The notes under the pieces: model-generated
The model's database searches: none
Told to the model about the DNA's origin: nothing
The model's input: the letters and a program-made list of their open reading frames with translations, nothing else
Source: Dechloromonas sp.
GTDB lineage: Bacteria; Pseudomonadota; Gammaproteobacteria; Burkholderiales; Rhodocyclaceae
Direction of reading: 5' to 3'
Assembly: GCA_028687035.1 (NCBI GenBank)
Contig: JAQUAX010000013.1
Location: forward strand, 57,290-121,289
DNA length: 64,000 nucleotides
Translations under genes and position numbers: made by a program
Shown: piece by piece, positions 54,762 to 64,000 of the stretch
How positions within the stretch are numbered: the first letter of the stretch is position 1
Layout of the letters: the number at the start of each line of letters is the position of its first letter

Positions 54762-57665
54762 ATGAGCAAAATCGCCGAGCAGTTGTCGCTGACCGACATC
54801 CCCGCCCCGCCGCAATTCGCCCCGCTGCCCGAACAGGAAATCTCCGGTGAGGTGCTGATCGAGAAGTACGCCAAGGGCAAGGAAACCAATGTGCACGACG
54901 TGCGCAAGCGCGTCGCCTGGGCACTCGCCCAGGTCGAGCAGGAGAAGGACCGCGCGCACTGGGAAGGCAAGTTCCTGTGGGCCCAGGAAAACGGCTTCAT
55001 CCCGGCCGGCCGCATCAACTCCGCCGCCGGCACCGACCTGCAGGCGACGCTGATCAACTGCTTCGTGCAACCGGTCGGCGACTCCATCGTCGAAACCGTC
55101 GATGGCCGCCCCGGCATCTACACCGCGCTCGCCCAGGCCGCCGAAACGATGCGCCGCGGCGGCGGCGTCGGCTACGACTTCTCGTCGATCCGCCCGCAGG
55201 GCGCCCACGTCAAGGGCACGCAGTCGCGCGCTTCCGGCCCGGTGTCGTACATGCGCGTCTTCGACCGCTCCTGCGAAACCGTCGAATCCGCCGGCGCCCG
55301 CCGCGGCGCCCAGATGGGCGTGCTGCGCTGCGACCACCCGGACATCGAGGAATTCATCCACGCCAAGGACCAGGGCGACCTGACCAACTTCAACATCTCG
55401 ATCGGCGTCACCGATGCCTTCATGGAAGCGGTCGACGCCGACGGCGACGTCGAATTGACGCACCGCGCCGAACCGAACGGCGACATGAAGTCGGCCGGCG
55501 CCTACCAGCGCGACGACGGCATGTGGGTCTATCGCAAGGTGCGCGCCCGCGACCTGTGGGACCAGGTCATGAAATCGACCTACGACCACGCCGAGCCGGG
55601 CATCCTGTTCCTCGACCGGATGAACAAGGACAACAACCTCAATTACTGCGAAGTCATCGAGGCGACCAACCCCTGCGCCGAACAGCCGCTGCCGCCGTAC
55701 GGCTGCTGCTGCCTGGGCTCGATCAACCTGACGCTGTTCGTCCGCGACCCGTTCTCCGACAAGGCCGAGTTCGACTTCGACGCCTTCGCCGACGTCGTCC
55801 GCGTGTCGACCCGCATGCTCGACAACGTGCTCGACGCGACCCACTGGCCGCTCGACCGCCAGGCCCAGGAAGCCGCCAACAAGCGCCGCGTCGGCCTCGG
55901 CTTCACCGGGCTGGGCGACACGCTGGCCATGCTGCGCCTGCGCTACGACAAGCCGGAAGCCCGCGCGATGGCGACCCGGATCAGCGAGCACATGCGCGAC
56001 ACCGCCTACCTGTACTCGGTCGAGATGGCCAAGGAGCGCGGCCCCTTCCCGCTGTTCAACGCCGAGCTCTACCTGTCCGGCGGCAACTTCGCGTCGCGCC
56101 TGCCCAACGACGTCAAGGCCGAGATCCGCAAGCACGGCCTGCGCAACTCGCACCTGCTGTCGATCGCACCCACCGGCACCATCTCGCTGGCCTTCGCCGA
56201 CAACGCGTCGAACGGCATCGAACCGCCGTTCTCGTGGACCTACAACCGCAAGAAGCGGATGCCGGACGGCACGCTGAAGGAATACTCGGTCGAGGACTAC
56301 GCCTGGCGCCTGTACAAGCACCGCGGCGGCGACGTCAGCGCGCTGCCCGACTACTTCGTCACCGCGCTGGAGATTTCCGCCAAGGCCCACGCCGACATGG
56401 TCGCCGCGGTCGCCCCCTACGTCGACACGTCGATCTCGAAGACCGTCAACGTGCCGGCCGACTACCCGTACGAGGACTTCCAGGATCTCTACATGCAGGC
56501 CTGGAAATCCGGCCTGAAGGGCCTGGCCACCTACCGTCCGAACAGCGTGCTCGGCTCGGTGCTGTCGGTCAGCAGCGAACCGGCCAAGACCGAAACGCCG
56601 GCCGCGGTCGACGCCAAGTCGCCGCAGGATTTCGTGTCCGACGCCAACCGCCGCCTGTCGATCAAGAACCTGCCGGCGCCGGTGCTGGCCAGCCTGCGCT
56701 GGCCGGGCCGCCCGAACCTGCCGGAAGGCAACCTGTGCTGGACCTACATGGTGGACTCGCCGATCGGCAAGTTCGCGCTGTTCGTCGGCCACGTCGAACC
56801 GGAAGGCCGTGCCTGGCCGTTCGAAGTGTGGGCCAACGGCCCGGCCGAACCGCGCGGCCTGGGCGCCGTCGCCAAGACGCTGTCGATGGACATGCGCGCC
56901 AACGACCACGGCTGGCTGGCGATGAAGCTCGAAGCCCTGGCCAAGACGCCGGGCGACTCCTTCGAGATGCCGATGCCGCCGCACGGCGAGCGCAAGCGCA
57001 TGCCATCCGTCGTTTCGGCAATGGCCCAGGTCATCCAGTGGCGCGTCGAGCAGCTCGGCGCCCTGGCCCACGACGGCCCGACGCCGGTCAAGGACGCGCT
57101 GTTCAGCGCCAAGGAGCCGAAGACCGGCACCGACGGCACGCTGTCCTGGACCGTCGACGTCAGCAACCCCTCGACCGGCGAGGATTTCGTGCTCGGCCTG
57201 AAGGAAATCACGCTGCCCGACGGCACCTCGCGTCCGTACTCGATGTGGCTGTCCGGCAATTACCCGCGCGCCCTCGACGGCCTGTCCAAGCTCCTGTCGC
57301 TCGACATGCGCGTGCTCGACCCGGCGTGGATCGGCATGAAGCTCAGGAAGCTGCTCGACTACTCCGAGCCGCTCGGCGATTTCATGGCCTTCGTGCCGGG
57401 CTCGCGCAAGCAGCAGACCTACCCGTCGACCGTCGCCTACATCGCCCAGCTGATCATCCACCGCTACGCGATGCTCGGCATCCTCGACGAGGCCGGCTTC
57501 CCGCTGCAGCAGATGGGCATCCTGGAAGCGCCGGAAGACACCACCAGCAACAAGGTGCTGCCGACCGTCGGCAAGCTGTGCAGCGAATGCGGCAACCACA
57601 CGATGATCCGCAAGGATGGCTGCGACTTCTGCACCGCCTGCGGCGCGGTCGGCACCTGCGGCTGA
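54762..57665 (+). CDS. nrdJ: adenosylcobalamin-dependent (class II) ribonucleoside-diphosphate reductase
   Basis: 967 residues. Ten-stranded barrel (about 60-600) with substrate cysteine in LINCFVQP, catalytic loop [14 protein letters not shown] with radical-site Cys and Glu, and SIAPTGTIS; a C-terminal region (about 620-930) ends with redox/zinc-type cysteines [22 protein letters not shown]. Makes deoxyribonucleotides with B12 and works with or without oxygen. Two NrdR boxes control it. No cobalamin riboswitch was recognised. Preceded by GAGAGGAG, followed by a terminator. Confidence 0.94.
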   Translation: MSKIAEQLSLTDIPAPPQFAPLPEQEISGEVLIEKYAKGKETNVHDVRKRVAWALAQVEQEKDRAHWEGKFLWAQENGFIPAGRINSAAGTDLQATLINCFVQPVGDSIVETVDGRPGIYTALAQAAETMRRGGGVGYDFSSIRPQGAHVKGTQSRASGPVSYMRVFDRSCETVESAGARRGAQMGVLRCDHPDIEEFIHAKDQGDLTNFNISIGVTDAFMEAVDADGDVELTHRAEPNGDMKSAGAYQRDDGMWVYRKVRARDLWDQVMKSTYDHAEPGILFLDRMNKDNNLNYCEVIEATNPCAEQPLPPYGCCCLGSINLTLFVRDPFSDKAEFDFDAFADVVRVSTRMLDNVLDATHWPLDRQAQEAANKRRVGLGFTGLGDTLAMLRLRYDKPEARAMATRISEHMRDTAYLYSVEMAKERGPFPLFNAELYLSGGNFASRLPNDVKAEIRKHGLRNSHLLSIAPTGTISLAFADNASNGIEPPFSWTYNRKKRMPDGTLKEYSVEDYAWRLYKHRGGDVSALPDYFVTALEISAKAHADMVAAVAPYVDTSISKTVNVPADYPYEDFQDLYMQAWKSGLKGLATYRPNSVLGSVLSVSSEPAKTETPAAVDAKSPQDFVSDANRRLSIKNLPAPVLASLRWPGRPNLPEGNLCWTYMVDSPIGKFALFVGHVEPEGRAWPFEVWANGPAEPRGLGAVAKTLSMDMRANDHGWLAMKLEALAKTPGDSFEMPMPPHGERKRMPSVVSAMAQVIQWRVEQLGALAHDGPTPVKDALFSAKEPKTGTDGTLSWTVDVSNPSTGEDFVLGLKEITLPDGTSRPYSMWLSGNYPRALDGLSKLLSLDMRVLDPAWIGMKLRKLLDYSEPLGDFMAFVPGSRKQQTYPSTVAYIAQLIIHRYAMLGILDEAGFPLQQMGILEAPEDTTSNKVLPTVGKLCSECGNHTMIRKDGCDFCTACGAVGTCG

Positions 57666-57687
57666 CGCGGCATCCGCGAAGCATCGG

Positions 57688-57716
57688 AAAACGGCCCGGC
57701 CTGTCCGGGCCGTTTT
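57688..57716 (+). terminator. rho-independent terminator after nrdJ
   Basis: AAAACGGCCCGG-CCTGT-CCGGGCCGTTTT, a perfect 12-bp stem ending in a T run. Confidence 0.9.
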
Positions 57717-57730
57717 GCTTTTCCGGCGCC

Positions 57731-57750
57731 GGCAATGCGGTAGCATTGCC
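57731..57750. repeat. perfect inverted repeat upstream of the hybrid kinase
   Basis: GGCAATGC-GGTA-GCATTGCC, eight-bp arms, 38-57 bp before the start codon at 57788. Could be an operator or an RNA hairpin; no T run follows. Confidence 0.5.
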
Positions 57751-57787
57751 GCATGCTTGACCCTGCGCTGCGCGGGAAGGGAACGGA

Positions 57788-60625
57788 ATGAGCCGACGGA
57801 ACGACTGGCATCGACGACTGCGGCAATTGGCGGCCGGCCTGGCCTGCCTGGGCGCCGCGCTGGCCGCTGCCGCCGCGCCGCCGCTGCACGTGGTCGGCGA
57901 CGACAATTACCCGCCCTACCTTTTCCGCGACGAAACGGGGCAGGCCCAGGGCTACCTGGTCGATCTGTGGCAGCTCTGGCAGCGGAAAACCGGCATCGAG
58001 GTCCGGTTGACCGCGACCAACTGGGCGGCGGCGCAACGCATGCTGGCCGACGGCCAGGCCGACGTCATCGACATGATCTTCCGTACTCCGCCGCGCGAAG
58101 CGCTGTACGATTTCTCGCCGCCCTACGCCGACCTGCCGGTCGCCATCTACCACCATGCGACGGTCGGCGGCATCAGCGGCCCGGCAACGCTGAAAGGCTT
58201 CCAGATCGGCGTCCAGGAAGGCGACGCCTGCATCGACCAGCTCGCGGAAAGCGGCATCACGACGCTGGTCCGCTTCCCGAACTACACGGCCCTGATCGCC
58301 GCCGCGCAGCGCCAGGAAATCAAGGTCTTCTGCCTCGACGAGTACCCGGCCAATTTCTATCTGTACAAGGCGGGCGCCCAGCACGATTTCCTGAAGGCCT
58401 TCGAACTGTACCGCGGCCAGTTCCATCGCGCCGTCCGCAAGGGACGGGGCGACCTCCTGCGGCAGGTCGAACGCGGCATGGCCGAAATCTCGGCCGACGA
58501 GGCGGCGGCGCTGCACCGGAAATGGTTCGGCACGCCGCTCGATTTCGGCCCCTACGCACGCATCGCCGGCGGCTCGCTGGCCGCGCTGCTCGCCTTCGGC
58601 GCGCTGCTGCTGCTGTGGAACCTGACGCTGCGCCGGCGGGTCGCCGCGCAGACCGCGCAGCTCGCCGGCACGCTGGCCGAACTCGAAGGCGCCCGGCAGG
58701 ACCTCGCAGCGACGCTGGCGGCGATCCCCGACCAGCTCTTCGAATTCGATGCCGACGGGCGCTGCGTCGCCGCCTTCGCCGGGCACGAAGCCGCATCGGC
58801 CGAGCAGTTCGTCGGCCGCCGGGTCGCCGACGCCCTGCCCGCCGACGCGGCCCGGACGGTCATCGAGGCGATCGCCGAGGCCTGCGTCAGCGGCAGCGAC
58901 TACGGGCGGATGATCCGGCTGGACGTCGACGGCGAGGAGCGCTGGTTCGAACTGTCGGCGACGCGCAAGAATCTGGCGCCCGACGCGCCGGCCCGGGTGC
59001 TGGTGCTGTCGCGCGACGTGAGCCGGCGCCGGCAGGCCGAGCAGGAGGCCCGCTCGGCCCGCGAAGCCGCGCTGATCGCCGAACGCGACCGCCGCTTCCG
59101 GGCGCTGTTCGAGGCGGCGCCGGTCGCGCTGTCCTATCTGAAGGGCGAACGGCTCGAACTGCTCAACGACCGAATGATCGCGCTGTTCGGCTACGGCCCC
59201 GACGAATTGGCCAGCCTCGCCGACTGGTGGCCGCGCGCCTACCCGGACCCGGATTACCGGGCCTGGGTGCAGGCCACCTGGCAGTCGGCGATCGAACGGG
59301 CCGAAGCGAGCGGCGGCAAGGTCGACGACCTCGAATACCGGGTCCGCTGCAAGGACGGCCGGACGCTCGACCTGCTGATCGGCGGCCAGCTGCTCGGCGA
59401 CGGGCTGATCGCCACCTTCACCGACATCACGCCGCTGCGCCGCGCCGAAGCCGCGCTGACCGAGGCCAAGGAATCGGCCGAGGCGGCCAGCCGGGCCAAG
59501 AGCGCCTTCCTGGCGAACATGAGCCACGAGATCCGGACGCCGATGAACGCGATCCTCGGCTACGCCCACCTGCTGAAAACGAGCCCGCTGACGCCGGAAC
59601 AGGCCGACCGCCTGGACCGCATCGGCGAAGCCGGCAAGCACCTGCTGGCGATCATCAACGACATCCTGGACCTGTCGAAGATCGAGGCCGGCAAGCTGGT
59701 GCTGGAAGACGCCGACTTTTCGCTGGGCGCCATCATCGACCACGTCCGCTCGCTGATCGCCGACCAGGCCGCCGCGAAGGGGCTGGCGGTGCAGGTCGAT
59801 TACGGCGACGTTCCCCCGCTGCTGCGCGGCGACCCGACCCGGCTGCGCCAGGCGCTGCTGAACTTCGCCGGCAACGCGATCAAATTCACCGATGCCGGCC
59901 GCGTCACGCTGCGCTCCGCGCTCGTGGCGGACGACGGCGACACCCTGCTCGTCCGCTTCGAGGTCGAGGATACCGGGATCGGCATCGCCGGCGACAAGCT
60001 GGGCGACCTGTTCCAGGCCTTCCAGCAGGTCGATGCCTCGACGACGCGCCGTTACGGCGGCACCGGCCTCGGCCTGGCCATCACCCAGCGCATCGCCCGG
60101 CTGATGGGCGGCGAGGTCGGCGTCGACAGCCGGCCGGGAAGCGGCAGCCGCTTCTGGTTCACCGCGCGGCTGGGCCGCGGCCGGGTCCAGCCGACGCTCG
60201 CGGACACGCTGCGTCCGGCGGCCGACAGCGCGATCCGGCACGGGCATTCGGGGCGCCGCATCCTGCTCGTCGAGGACGATCCGATCAACCAGGAAGTCGC
60301 CCTCGAACTGCTGTCGCAGACCGGACTGGTCGTCGACGTCGCGCGCAACGGCCGGGAAGCCGTCGAGTGCGCGGAACGCACCGACTACCGGGTGATCCTG
60401 ATGGACATGCAGATGCCCGAAATGGACGGGCTGCAGGCGAGTTCGGCGATCCGCCGGCTGCCCGGCCGGCAGGCGACGCCGATCGTCGCAATGACCGCCA
60501 ATGCCTTCGACGAGGACCGCGAGCGCTGCATCGCGGCCGGCATGAGCGACTTCATCGCGAAGCCGGTGTCGCCCGAACTGCTCTACGGCATCCTGCTGAA
60601 GTGGCTGGGGCCGGGCCGGCCCTGA
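57788..60625 (+). CDS. hybrid sensor kinase with periplasmic solute-binding-protein domain
   Basis: 945 residues. Signal segment (about 1-29), then a family-3 solute-binding fold as sensor (about 32-250; [33 protein letters not shown]), membrane segment (about 262-283), two PAS domains (about 305-420, 435-560), HisKA with H580 ([13 protein letters not shown]), ATPase boxes ([22 protein letters not shown]) and receiver domain with phosphoacceptor D873 ([12 protein letters not shown]). The sensor type suggests amino-acid-like or organic-acid ligands. No partner gene adjacent. Confidence 0.92.
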   Translation: MSRRNDWHRRLRQLAAGLACLGAALAAAAAPPLHVVGDDNYPPYLFRDETGQAQGYLVDLWQLWQRKTGIEVRLTATNWAAAQRMLADGQADVIDMIFRTPPREALYDFSPPYADLPVAIYHHATVGGISGPATLKGFQIGVQEGDACIDQLAESGITTLVRFPNYTALIAAAQRQEIKVFCLDEYPANFYLYKAGAQHDFLKAFELYRGQFHRAVRKGRGDLLRQVERGMAEISADEAAALHRKWFGTPLDFGPYARIAGGSLAALLAFGALLLLWNLTLRRRVAAQTAQLAGTLAELEGARQDLAATLAAIPDQLFEFDADGRCVAAFAGHEAASAEQFVGRRVADALPADAARTVIEAIAEACVSGSDYGRMIRLDVDGEERWFELSATRKNLAPDAPARVLVLSRDVSRRRQAEQEARSAREAALIAERDRRFRALFEAAPVALSYLKGERLELLNDRMIALFGYGPDELASLADWWPRAYPDPDYRAWVQATWQSAIERAEASGGKVDDLEYRVRCKDGRTLDLLIGGQLLGDGLIATFTDITPLRRAEAALTEAKESAEAASRAKSAFLANMSHEIRTPMNAILGYAHLLKTSPLTPEQADRLDRIGEAGKHLLAIINDILDLSKIEAGKLVLEDADFSLGAIIDHVRSLIADQAAAKGLAVQVDYGDVPPLLRGDPTRLRQALLNFAGNAIKFTDAGRVTLRSALVADDGDTLLVRFEVEDTGIGIAGDKLGDLFQAFQQVDASTTRRYGGTGLGLAITQRIARLMGGEVGVDSRPGSGSRFWFTARLGRGRVQPTLADTLRPAADSAIRHGHSGRRILLVEDDPINQEVALELLSQTGLVVDVARNGREAVECAERTDYRVILMDMQMPEMDGLQASSAIRRLPGRQATPIVAMTANAFDEDRERCIAAGMSDFIAKPVSPELLYGILLKWLGPGRP

Positions 60626-60674
60626 GACGGCGGCCGGAATTGGCCCCGTTCGGGCCGTCGACCGCGACCGGGCA

Positions 60675-62471
60675 TCAGCCCTCGAGCAGCACCGCGCTTT
60701 CGCAGCCGACGCGGACCGTTCCCCAGTGGCGGCCGGCGACGATCACCGGCATGTTGATCTCGGACAGGATTTCGCCGGTGTCCCGGGCGTAGGTCTGGAC
60801 CAGCAGCGGCAGCGTGTTCTTCGCGCCGCGCTGGCCGGTGACGTCGTCCCAGATGCGCCGGGTCCGGTTGCCGACCAGGTCGTTCTGGTAATTGCCGGTC
60901 AGCGGCCGCGAGAATTTCAGGTTGTGGATCGCGCCGTAGCCGCGGGTATCGATGATCAGCGCGTAGACGCCGCCGCGCAGCCCGGACAGCGCCTCCTCGA
61001 GCAGCGGCTGGACCTGCTGCTCGAAGGCGCGGCAGTAAGACACTTCGTATTTCTGCGGATCGGTGCCCGGCTGCGGGCGGTAGTTCTGGTCCCAGATATC
61101 GACACCGGAGCGGGACAGCGCATCCAGCTTGTCCTGCACCGTATCGCGGAACAGGCGGGCGCGCTCGACGTTGAAGTCGAAGGCGCCGCGGCCGATCTTG
61201 AAGCGGGAAACCAGTTCCTGCACGCTCTCGGTCGCCTGGCTCAGCGTCTGCGTCGATTGCTCGGACGACTGCATGCTGCCGGCGACCTCGATCGACAGTT
61301 CATGCACCTGCGCGACGGCTTCGTGCACCTGCGCGTTGGTCGCGGTCAGTTCCTCCATCGCCGAGGCGATCTGGTTCAGCTGGTCGCCGGTACGCTCGAA
61401 ATCGCCGACCATGCGCCGGAATTCGACCGACGAGCGCTCGACCACCTGGCGGGTCTGGCCGATGTCGTCGTTGATGACCTGGTTCTCGGTCTGCGTTTCG
61501 CGGACCAGCGAGATCATGCCGCCGATGTTGTCGGTGATTTCCTGGGTCGCCACATTGACCCGCTCGGCCAGCTTGCGAACTTCGTCGGCGACGACCGCGA
61601 AGCCGCGCCCCATTTCGCCGGCGCGCGCCGCCTCGATCGCCGCGTTCAGCGCCAGCAGGTTGGTCTGGTCGGCGATTTCCTTGATCAGTCCGGCGATCTG
61701 CCGGATGCTGTCCGAGCGCTCGGCGAGGTGGCCGACGGTGTCGTTGAAGCAGGCCAGCTTGTCGCTGACGCCCTGGACCTTGCTGACGATCTCGTGCATC
61801 TCGTCGAGCGAGGCGCGGGCCGTCGCCAGGTTGGCCTCGGTCGAATGGGAAATCAGCTCGGCCGACGCCGACACTTCCTGGATCGCCTGGGTCGCCTCGG
61901 TGCTTGCCCCGAACACCGCGCCGGCAATTTCGCCCTGCCGCGCCGCGCGGCCGGCCGTCGAGGACACCGTCTTCTTGACCTGCACCGCTTCGCGGGCGAT
62001 GTTGACGCTCATCTTGCGCACTTCGCTGATGATCTCGCGCATCTTGTCGGCGAAGCGGTTGTAGGACTCGGCCAGCGTGCGCAGCTCGTCGTGCGTGATG
62101 GTCGGCAGGTTGCGCGAGAAATCGCCCTCGCCGCGCCCGATCTCGTCGAAGATCGACGTGATGATGCGGACCGGACGCAGGATCAGGTGGCGGATGTAGA
62201 GGATCTGCATCAGGTTCCAGGCCAGCGCGACGACCGTCAGCGCGATCATCAGGCTGAAACCGTAGTCCATGCTGTCGGACAGGCGCTGCAGCGCCTCCGT
62301 GGCCCCGCCGGGACGGCGCATCTCGTCGGCCAGCACGCCCTTCTGGTGCACATAGATGACCAGATAGCCGATATCGATGCAGAACAGCAGCAGGAAGCTC
62401 ATCAGCTTCTTGGTCAACGAGTTCCAGAAGGTCCGCTCGTTCCAGTCATACAGGCGACGGATAAATTCCAT
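60675..62471 (-). CDS. methyl-accepting chemotaxis protein with extra C-terminal domain
   Basis: 598 residues. Two membrane segments (about 24-42 and 78-100) enclose only about 35 periplasmic residues, so there is no periplasmic sensor. A HAMP domain (about 101-155) and the signaling bundle (tip [35 protein letters not shown], about 265-300) follow. After the bundle, about 150 residues (from about 445) form a mixed alpha/beta domain ([23 protein letters not shown]...[10 protein letters not shown]) that looks PAS/Cache-like and is likely the cytoplasmic sensor. ATG at 62471 chosen because it precedes the first membrane helix; a longer form from 62645 would run through a palindrome. Confidence 0.88.
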   Translation of the reverse strand: MEFIRRLYDWNERTFWNSLTKKLMSFLLLFCIDIGYLVIYVHQKGVLADEMRRPGGATEALQRLSDSMDYGFSLMIALTVVALAWNLMQILYIRHLILRPVRIITSIFDEIGRGEGDFSRNLPTITHDELRTLAESYNRFADKMREIISEVRKMSVNIAREAVQVKKTVSSTAGRAARQGEIAGAVFGASTEATQAIQEVSASAELISHSTEANLATARASLDEMHEIVSKVQGVSDKLACFNDTVGHLAERSDSIRQIAGLIKEIADQTNLLALNAAIEAARAGEMGRGFAVVADEVRKLAERVNVATQEITDNIGGMISLVRETQTENQVINDDIGQTRQVVERSSVEFRRMVGDFERTGDQLNQIASAMEELTATNAQVHEAVAQVHELSIEVAGSMQSSEQSTQTLSQATESVQELVSRFKIGRGAFDFNVERARLFRDTVQDKLDALSRSGVDIWDQNYRPQPGTDPQKYEVSYCRAFEQQVQPLLEEALSGLRGGVYALIIDTRGYGAIHNLKFSRPLTGNYQNDLVGNRTRRIWDDVTGQRGAKNTLPLLVQTYARDTGEILSEINMPVIVAGRHWGTVRVGCESAVLLEG

Positions 62472-62579
62472 GGCGCACACCCGAAATCCAAAAATTGTCG
62501 AATTCAATACCCGTTCACCAAGCCCGTCAACAAAGGAATTCCGGCCTTCATTCCAGCGGAATGGCCCCGATCGGGCGAA

Positions 62580-62597
62580 AAATGCTGCACAGCATTT
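62580..62597. repeat. palindrome upstream of the chemoreceptor gene, arms shared with the fabI region
   Basis: AAATGCTG-CA-CAGCATTT, eight-bp arms, 109-126 bp upstream of the chemoreceptor start. Same arm sequence as 49922-49940 with a different spacer. The core TGCTGCACAGCA is reminiscent of PhaR/PhbF-type sites as I remember them; not verified. Confidence 0.5.
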
Positions 62598-62668
62598 CAC
62601 AACGGCGATCGTCATTTCGTATCGTGAAAAAATGCTTGCAATCATCTGATTTTAATGAAAAAAATATT

Positions 62669-62689
62669 GTCTTATGTCTTATATAAGAC
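62669..62689. promoter_or_regulatory. GTCTTAT repeat/palindrome at the aceA promoter (candidate operator)
   Basis: GTCTTAT-GTCTTAT-ATAAGAC: a direct repeat plus a perfect 14-bp palindrome, ending three bases before the -35 box of the aceA promoter. The position suits an activator. Confidence 0.6.
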
Positions 62690-62691
62690 CA

Positions 62692-62720
62692 TTGCTGCCC
62701 TGCAAAATAATCTCTATACT
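62692..62720 (+). promoter_or_regulatory. sigma-70-type promoter of aceA
   Basis: TTGCTG (62692-62697) and TATACT (62715-62720) with a 17-bp spacer, 73 bp upstream of the start codon. Confidence 0.72.
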
Positions 62721-62792
62721 TCGTCCATCGCTTCGGGATTCTTGTCCCGCTGCGGAAAGAACCAACTCTTGAACCTACCTTGAGGAATTCAC

Positions 62793-64000
62793 ATGAGCAC
62801 TCGCGAACAGCAAATCGCCGCCCTGGAAAAAGACTGGGCTGAAAACCCCCGCTGGAAGGGCGTCAAGCGCGGCTACTCCGCTGCTGACGTCGTCCGCCTG
62901 CGCGGCTCCCTGCAGCCGGAATACACCCTGGCCCAGCGCGGCGCCAAGGTCCTCTGGGACAAGGTTAACGGCGGCGCCAAGAAGGGTTATGTGAACGCCT
63001 TCGGCGCGATCACCGCCGGTCAGGCCATGCAACAGGCCAAGGCTGGCCTGGAAGCCGTCTATCTGTCCGGCTGGCAGGTCGCTGCCGACGGCAACACCTC
63101 CGAAACCATGTACCCGGACCAGTCGCTGTACGCCTACGACTCCGTGCCGACCATGGTTCGCCGCATCAACAACACCTTCAAGCGCGCCGACGAAATCCAG
63201 TGGTCGCGTGGCATCAACCCGGGCGACGAAGGCTTCATCGACTACTTCCTGCCGATCGTCGCCGACGCTGAAGCCGGTTTCGGCGGCGTGCTGAACGCCT
63301 TCGAACTGATGAAGAACATGATCGCCTCCGGCGCCGCCGGTGTGCACTTCGAAGACCAGCTGGCTGCCGCCAAGAAGTGCGGCCACATGGGCGGCAAGGT
63401 GCTCGTCCCGACCCGTGAAGCCGTCGAGAAGCTGATCTCCGCTCGTTTCGCAGCCGACGTGATGGGCGTTCCGACCCTGATCCTGGCCCGTACCGATGCC
63501 GAAGCCGCCAACCTGATCACCTCCGACTACGACGAGAACGACAAGCCGTTCCTGACCGGCGAGCGCACCCAGGAAGGCTTCTACCGCGTCCGTAACGGCC
63601 TCGAGCAGTCGATCTCCCGCGGCGTGGCCTACGCCCCGTACGCCGACCTCGTCTGGTGCGAAACCGGCGTGCCCGATATCGGCTTCGCCCGCGAATTCGC
63701 CCAGGCCGTCCAGGCTGCCTGCCCGGGCAAGCTGCTGTCCTACAACTGCTCGCCGTCCTTCAACTGGAAGAAGAACCTCTCCGACTCGCAGATCGCTTCC
63801 TTCCAGGAAGAACTGTCGGCCCTCGGCTACAAGTACCAGTTCATCACCCTGGCCGGCATCCACGTCAACTGGTACAACACCTTCAAGTTCGCCCACGCCT
63901 ACGCTCGCGGCGAAGGCATGAAGCACTACGTGGAAATGGTTCAGGAGCCGGAATTCGCCGCTCGCGAACAGGGCTACACCTTCGTGTCGCACCAGCAGGA
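62793..64000 (+). CDS. aceA: isocitrate lyase, N-terminal 402 residues (truncated by window end)
   Basis: Starts at ATG 62793 (TGAGGAATTCAC upstream). Active-site loop KKCGHMGGK near residue 191-199, plus WDENPRWKG-like N-terminus, GRE-type metal site segments (ADAEAGFGG) and [11 protein letters not shown]. It splits isocitrate into glyoxylate and succinate for growth on acetate or ethanol. Roughly the last 30 residues lie outside. Codon use is less extreme in third-position GC than neighbours, with many GCT/CGT codons, as expected for a highly expressed gene. Confidence 0.95.
   Translation, partial: MSTREQQIAALEKDWAENPRWKGVKRGYSAADVVRLRGSLQPEYTLAQRGAKVLWDKVNGGAKKGYVNAFGAITAGQAMQQAKAGLEAVYLSGWQVAADGNTSETMYPDQSLYAYDSVPTMVRRINNTFKRADEIQWSRGINPGDEGFIDYFLPIVADAEAGFGGVLNAFELMKNMIASGAAGVHFEDQLAAAKKCGHMGGKVLVPTREAVEKLISARFAADVMGVPTLILARTDAEAANLITSDYDENDKPFLTGERTQEGFYRVRNGLEQSISRGVAYAPYADLVWCETGVPDIGFAREFAQAVQAACPGKLLSYNCSPSFNWKKNLSDSQIASFQEELSALGYKYQFITLAGIHVNWYNTFKFAHAYARGEGMKHYVEMVQEPEFAAREQGYTFVSHQQ

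Larger units (their letters stand above)
62472..62792. other. divergent intergenic region between chemoreceptor and aceA
   Basis: 321 bp, clearly AT-richer than its surroundings. No gene seen. It holds the palindrome at 62580-62597, a GTCTTAT repeat at 62669-62689 and the aceA promoter. Confidence 0.6.

Noticed and set aside
53364..57746. A 1460-residue open frame on the minus strand opposite ackA and nrdJ
   Set aside because: It is antisense to two clear enzymes, is low-complexity (rich in Arg, Asp, Val, Gly, Ala) and arises because high third-position GC removes stop codons from the opposite strand.
57464..60247. A 927-residue minus-strand frame over the hybrid kinase
   Set aside because: Mirror frame of a well-supported kinase; no recognisable domain and GC-driven composition.

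Overview
The window is GC-rich (roughly two thirds G+C by eye), densely packed, chromosomal DNA from a Gram-negative bacterium. Gene content (PQQ alcohol oxidation, class I PHA synthase, NAD-type NiFe hydrogenase, B12-dependent ribonucleotide reductase, glyoxylate-cycle isocitrate lyase, many complex sensor kinases) and protein style suggest a betaproteobacterium, probably Rhodocyclales (Azospira/Dechloromonas/Zoogloea-like). That placement is inference. I saw no tRNA, rRNA, CRISPR array, insertion sequence or prophage.

Left third (1-28,400): a periplasmic alcohol-oxidation region. It holds two PQQ alcohol dehydrogenases: one at 3228 with the Asp signature of lanthanide enzymes, one at 7837 with the Ser signature of calcium enzymes. 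Around them lie a SoxYZ-like carrier, a quinoprotein-associated zinc hydrolase, TonB plus a TonB-dependent receptor cut by the window edge, two PedF-type cytochromes, a pentapeptide protein, an ExaC-type aldehyde dehydrogenase with its DUF779 partner and a cytochrome c, a PQQ sugar dehydrogenase, and an operon of cytochrome, XoxJ-like binding protein, beta-propeller and cytochrome b561. Five sequences fitting the sigma-54 -24/-12 consensus sit in front of the lanthanide-type enzyme, its divergent operon, the aldehyde dehydrogenase operon, the cytochrome/XoxJ operon, and an AcoR-like sigma-54 activator (25537). I read this as one RpoN regulon. The calcium-type enzyme lacks such a site and instead faces a NarL/UhpA-type two-component system across a spacer with two perfect palindromes.

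Middle (27,500-44,600): a CZB-hemerythrin protein; a hemerythrin/DUF2249/NnrS-like/SirB2 operon behind an FNR-type box; an overlapping operon of PHA synthase, a soluble chemoreceptor-like protein and an ODP-type metallo-beta-lactamase protein; an RNase-type metallo-beta-lactamase; a universal stress protein; a large hybrid kinase; and a YhiI/RbbA/YhhJ-type exporter behind a TetR-type palindrome.

Right third (44,600-64,000): hoxFUYH hydrogenase with maturation protease and a lipoprotein; fabI followed by a kinase-like protein and a tyrosine phosphatase overlapping by ATGA; a MaoC-phosphate acetyltransferase fusion and acetate kinase; nrdJ behind two NrdR boxes exactly 31 bp apart; a hybrid kinase with a solute-binding sensor domain; a chemoreceptor with an extra C-terminal domain; and isocitrate lyase, truncated by the window end.

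Taken together the cell appears to oxidise alcohols in the periplasm, pass acetaldehyde/acetate-level carbon into acetyl-CoA, the glyoxylate shunt and PHA, and shift with oxygen, NO and hydrogen supply.
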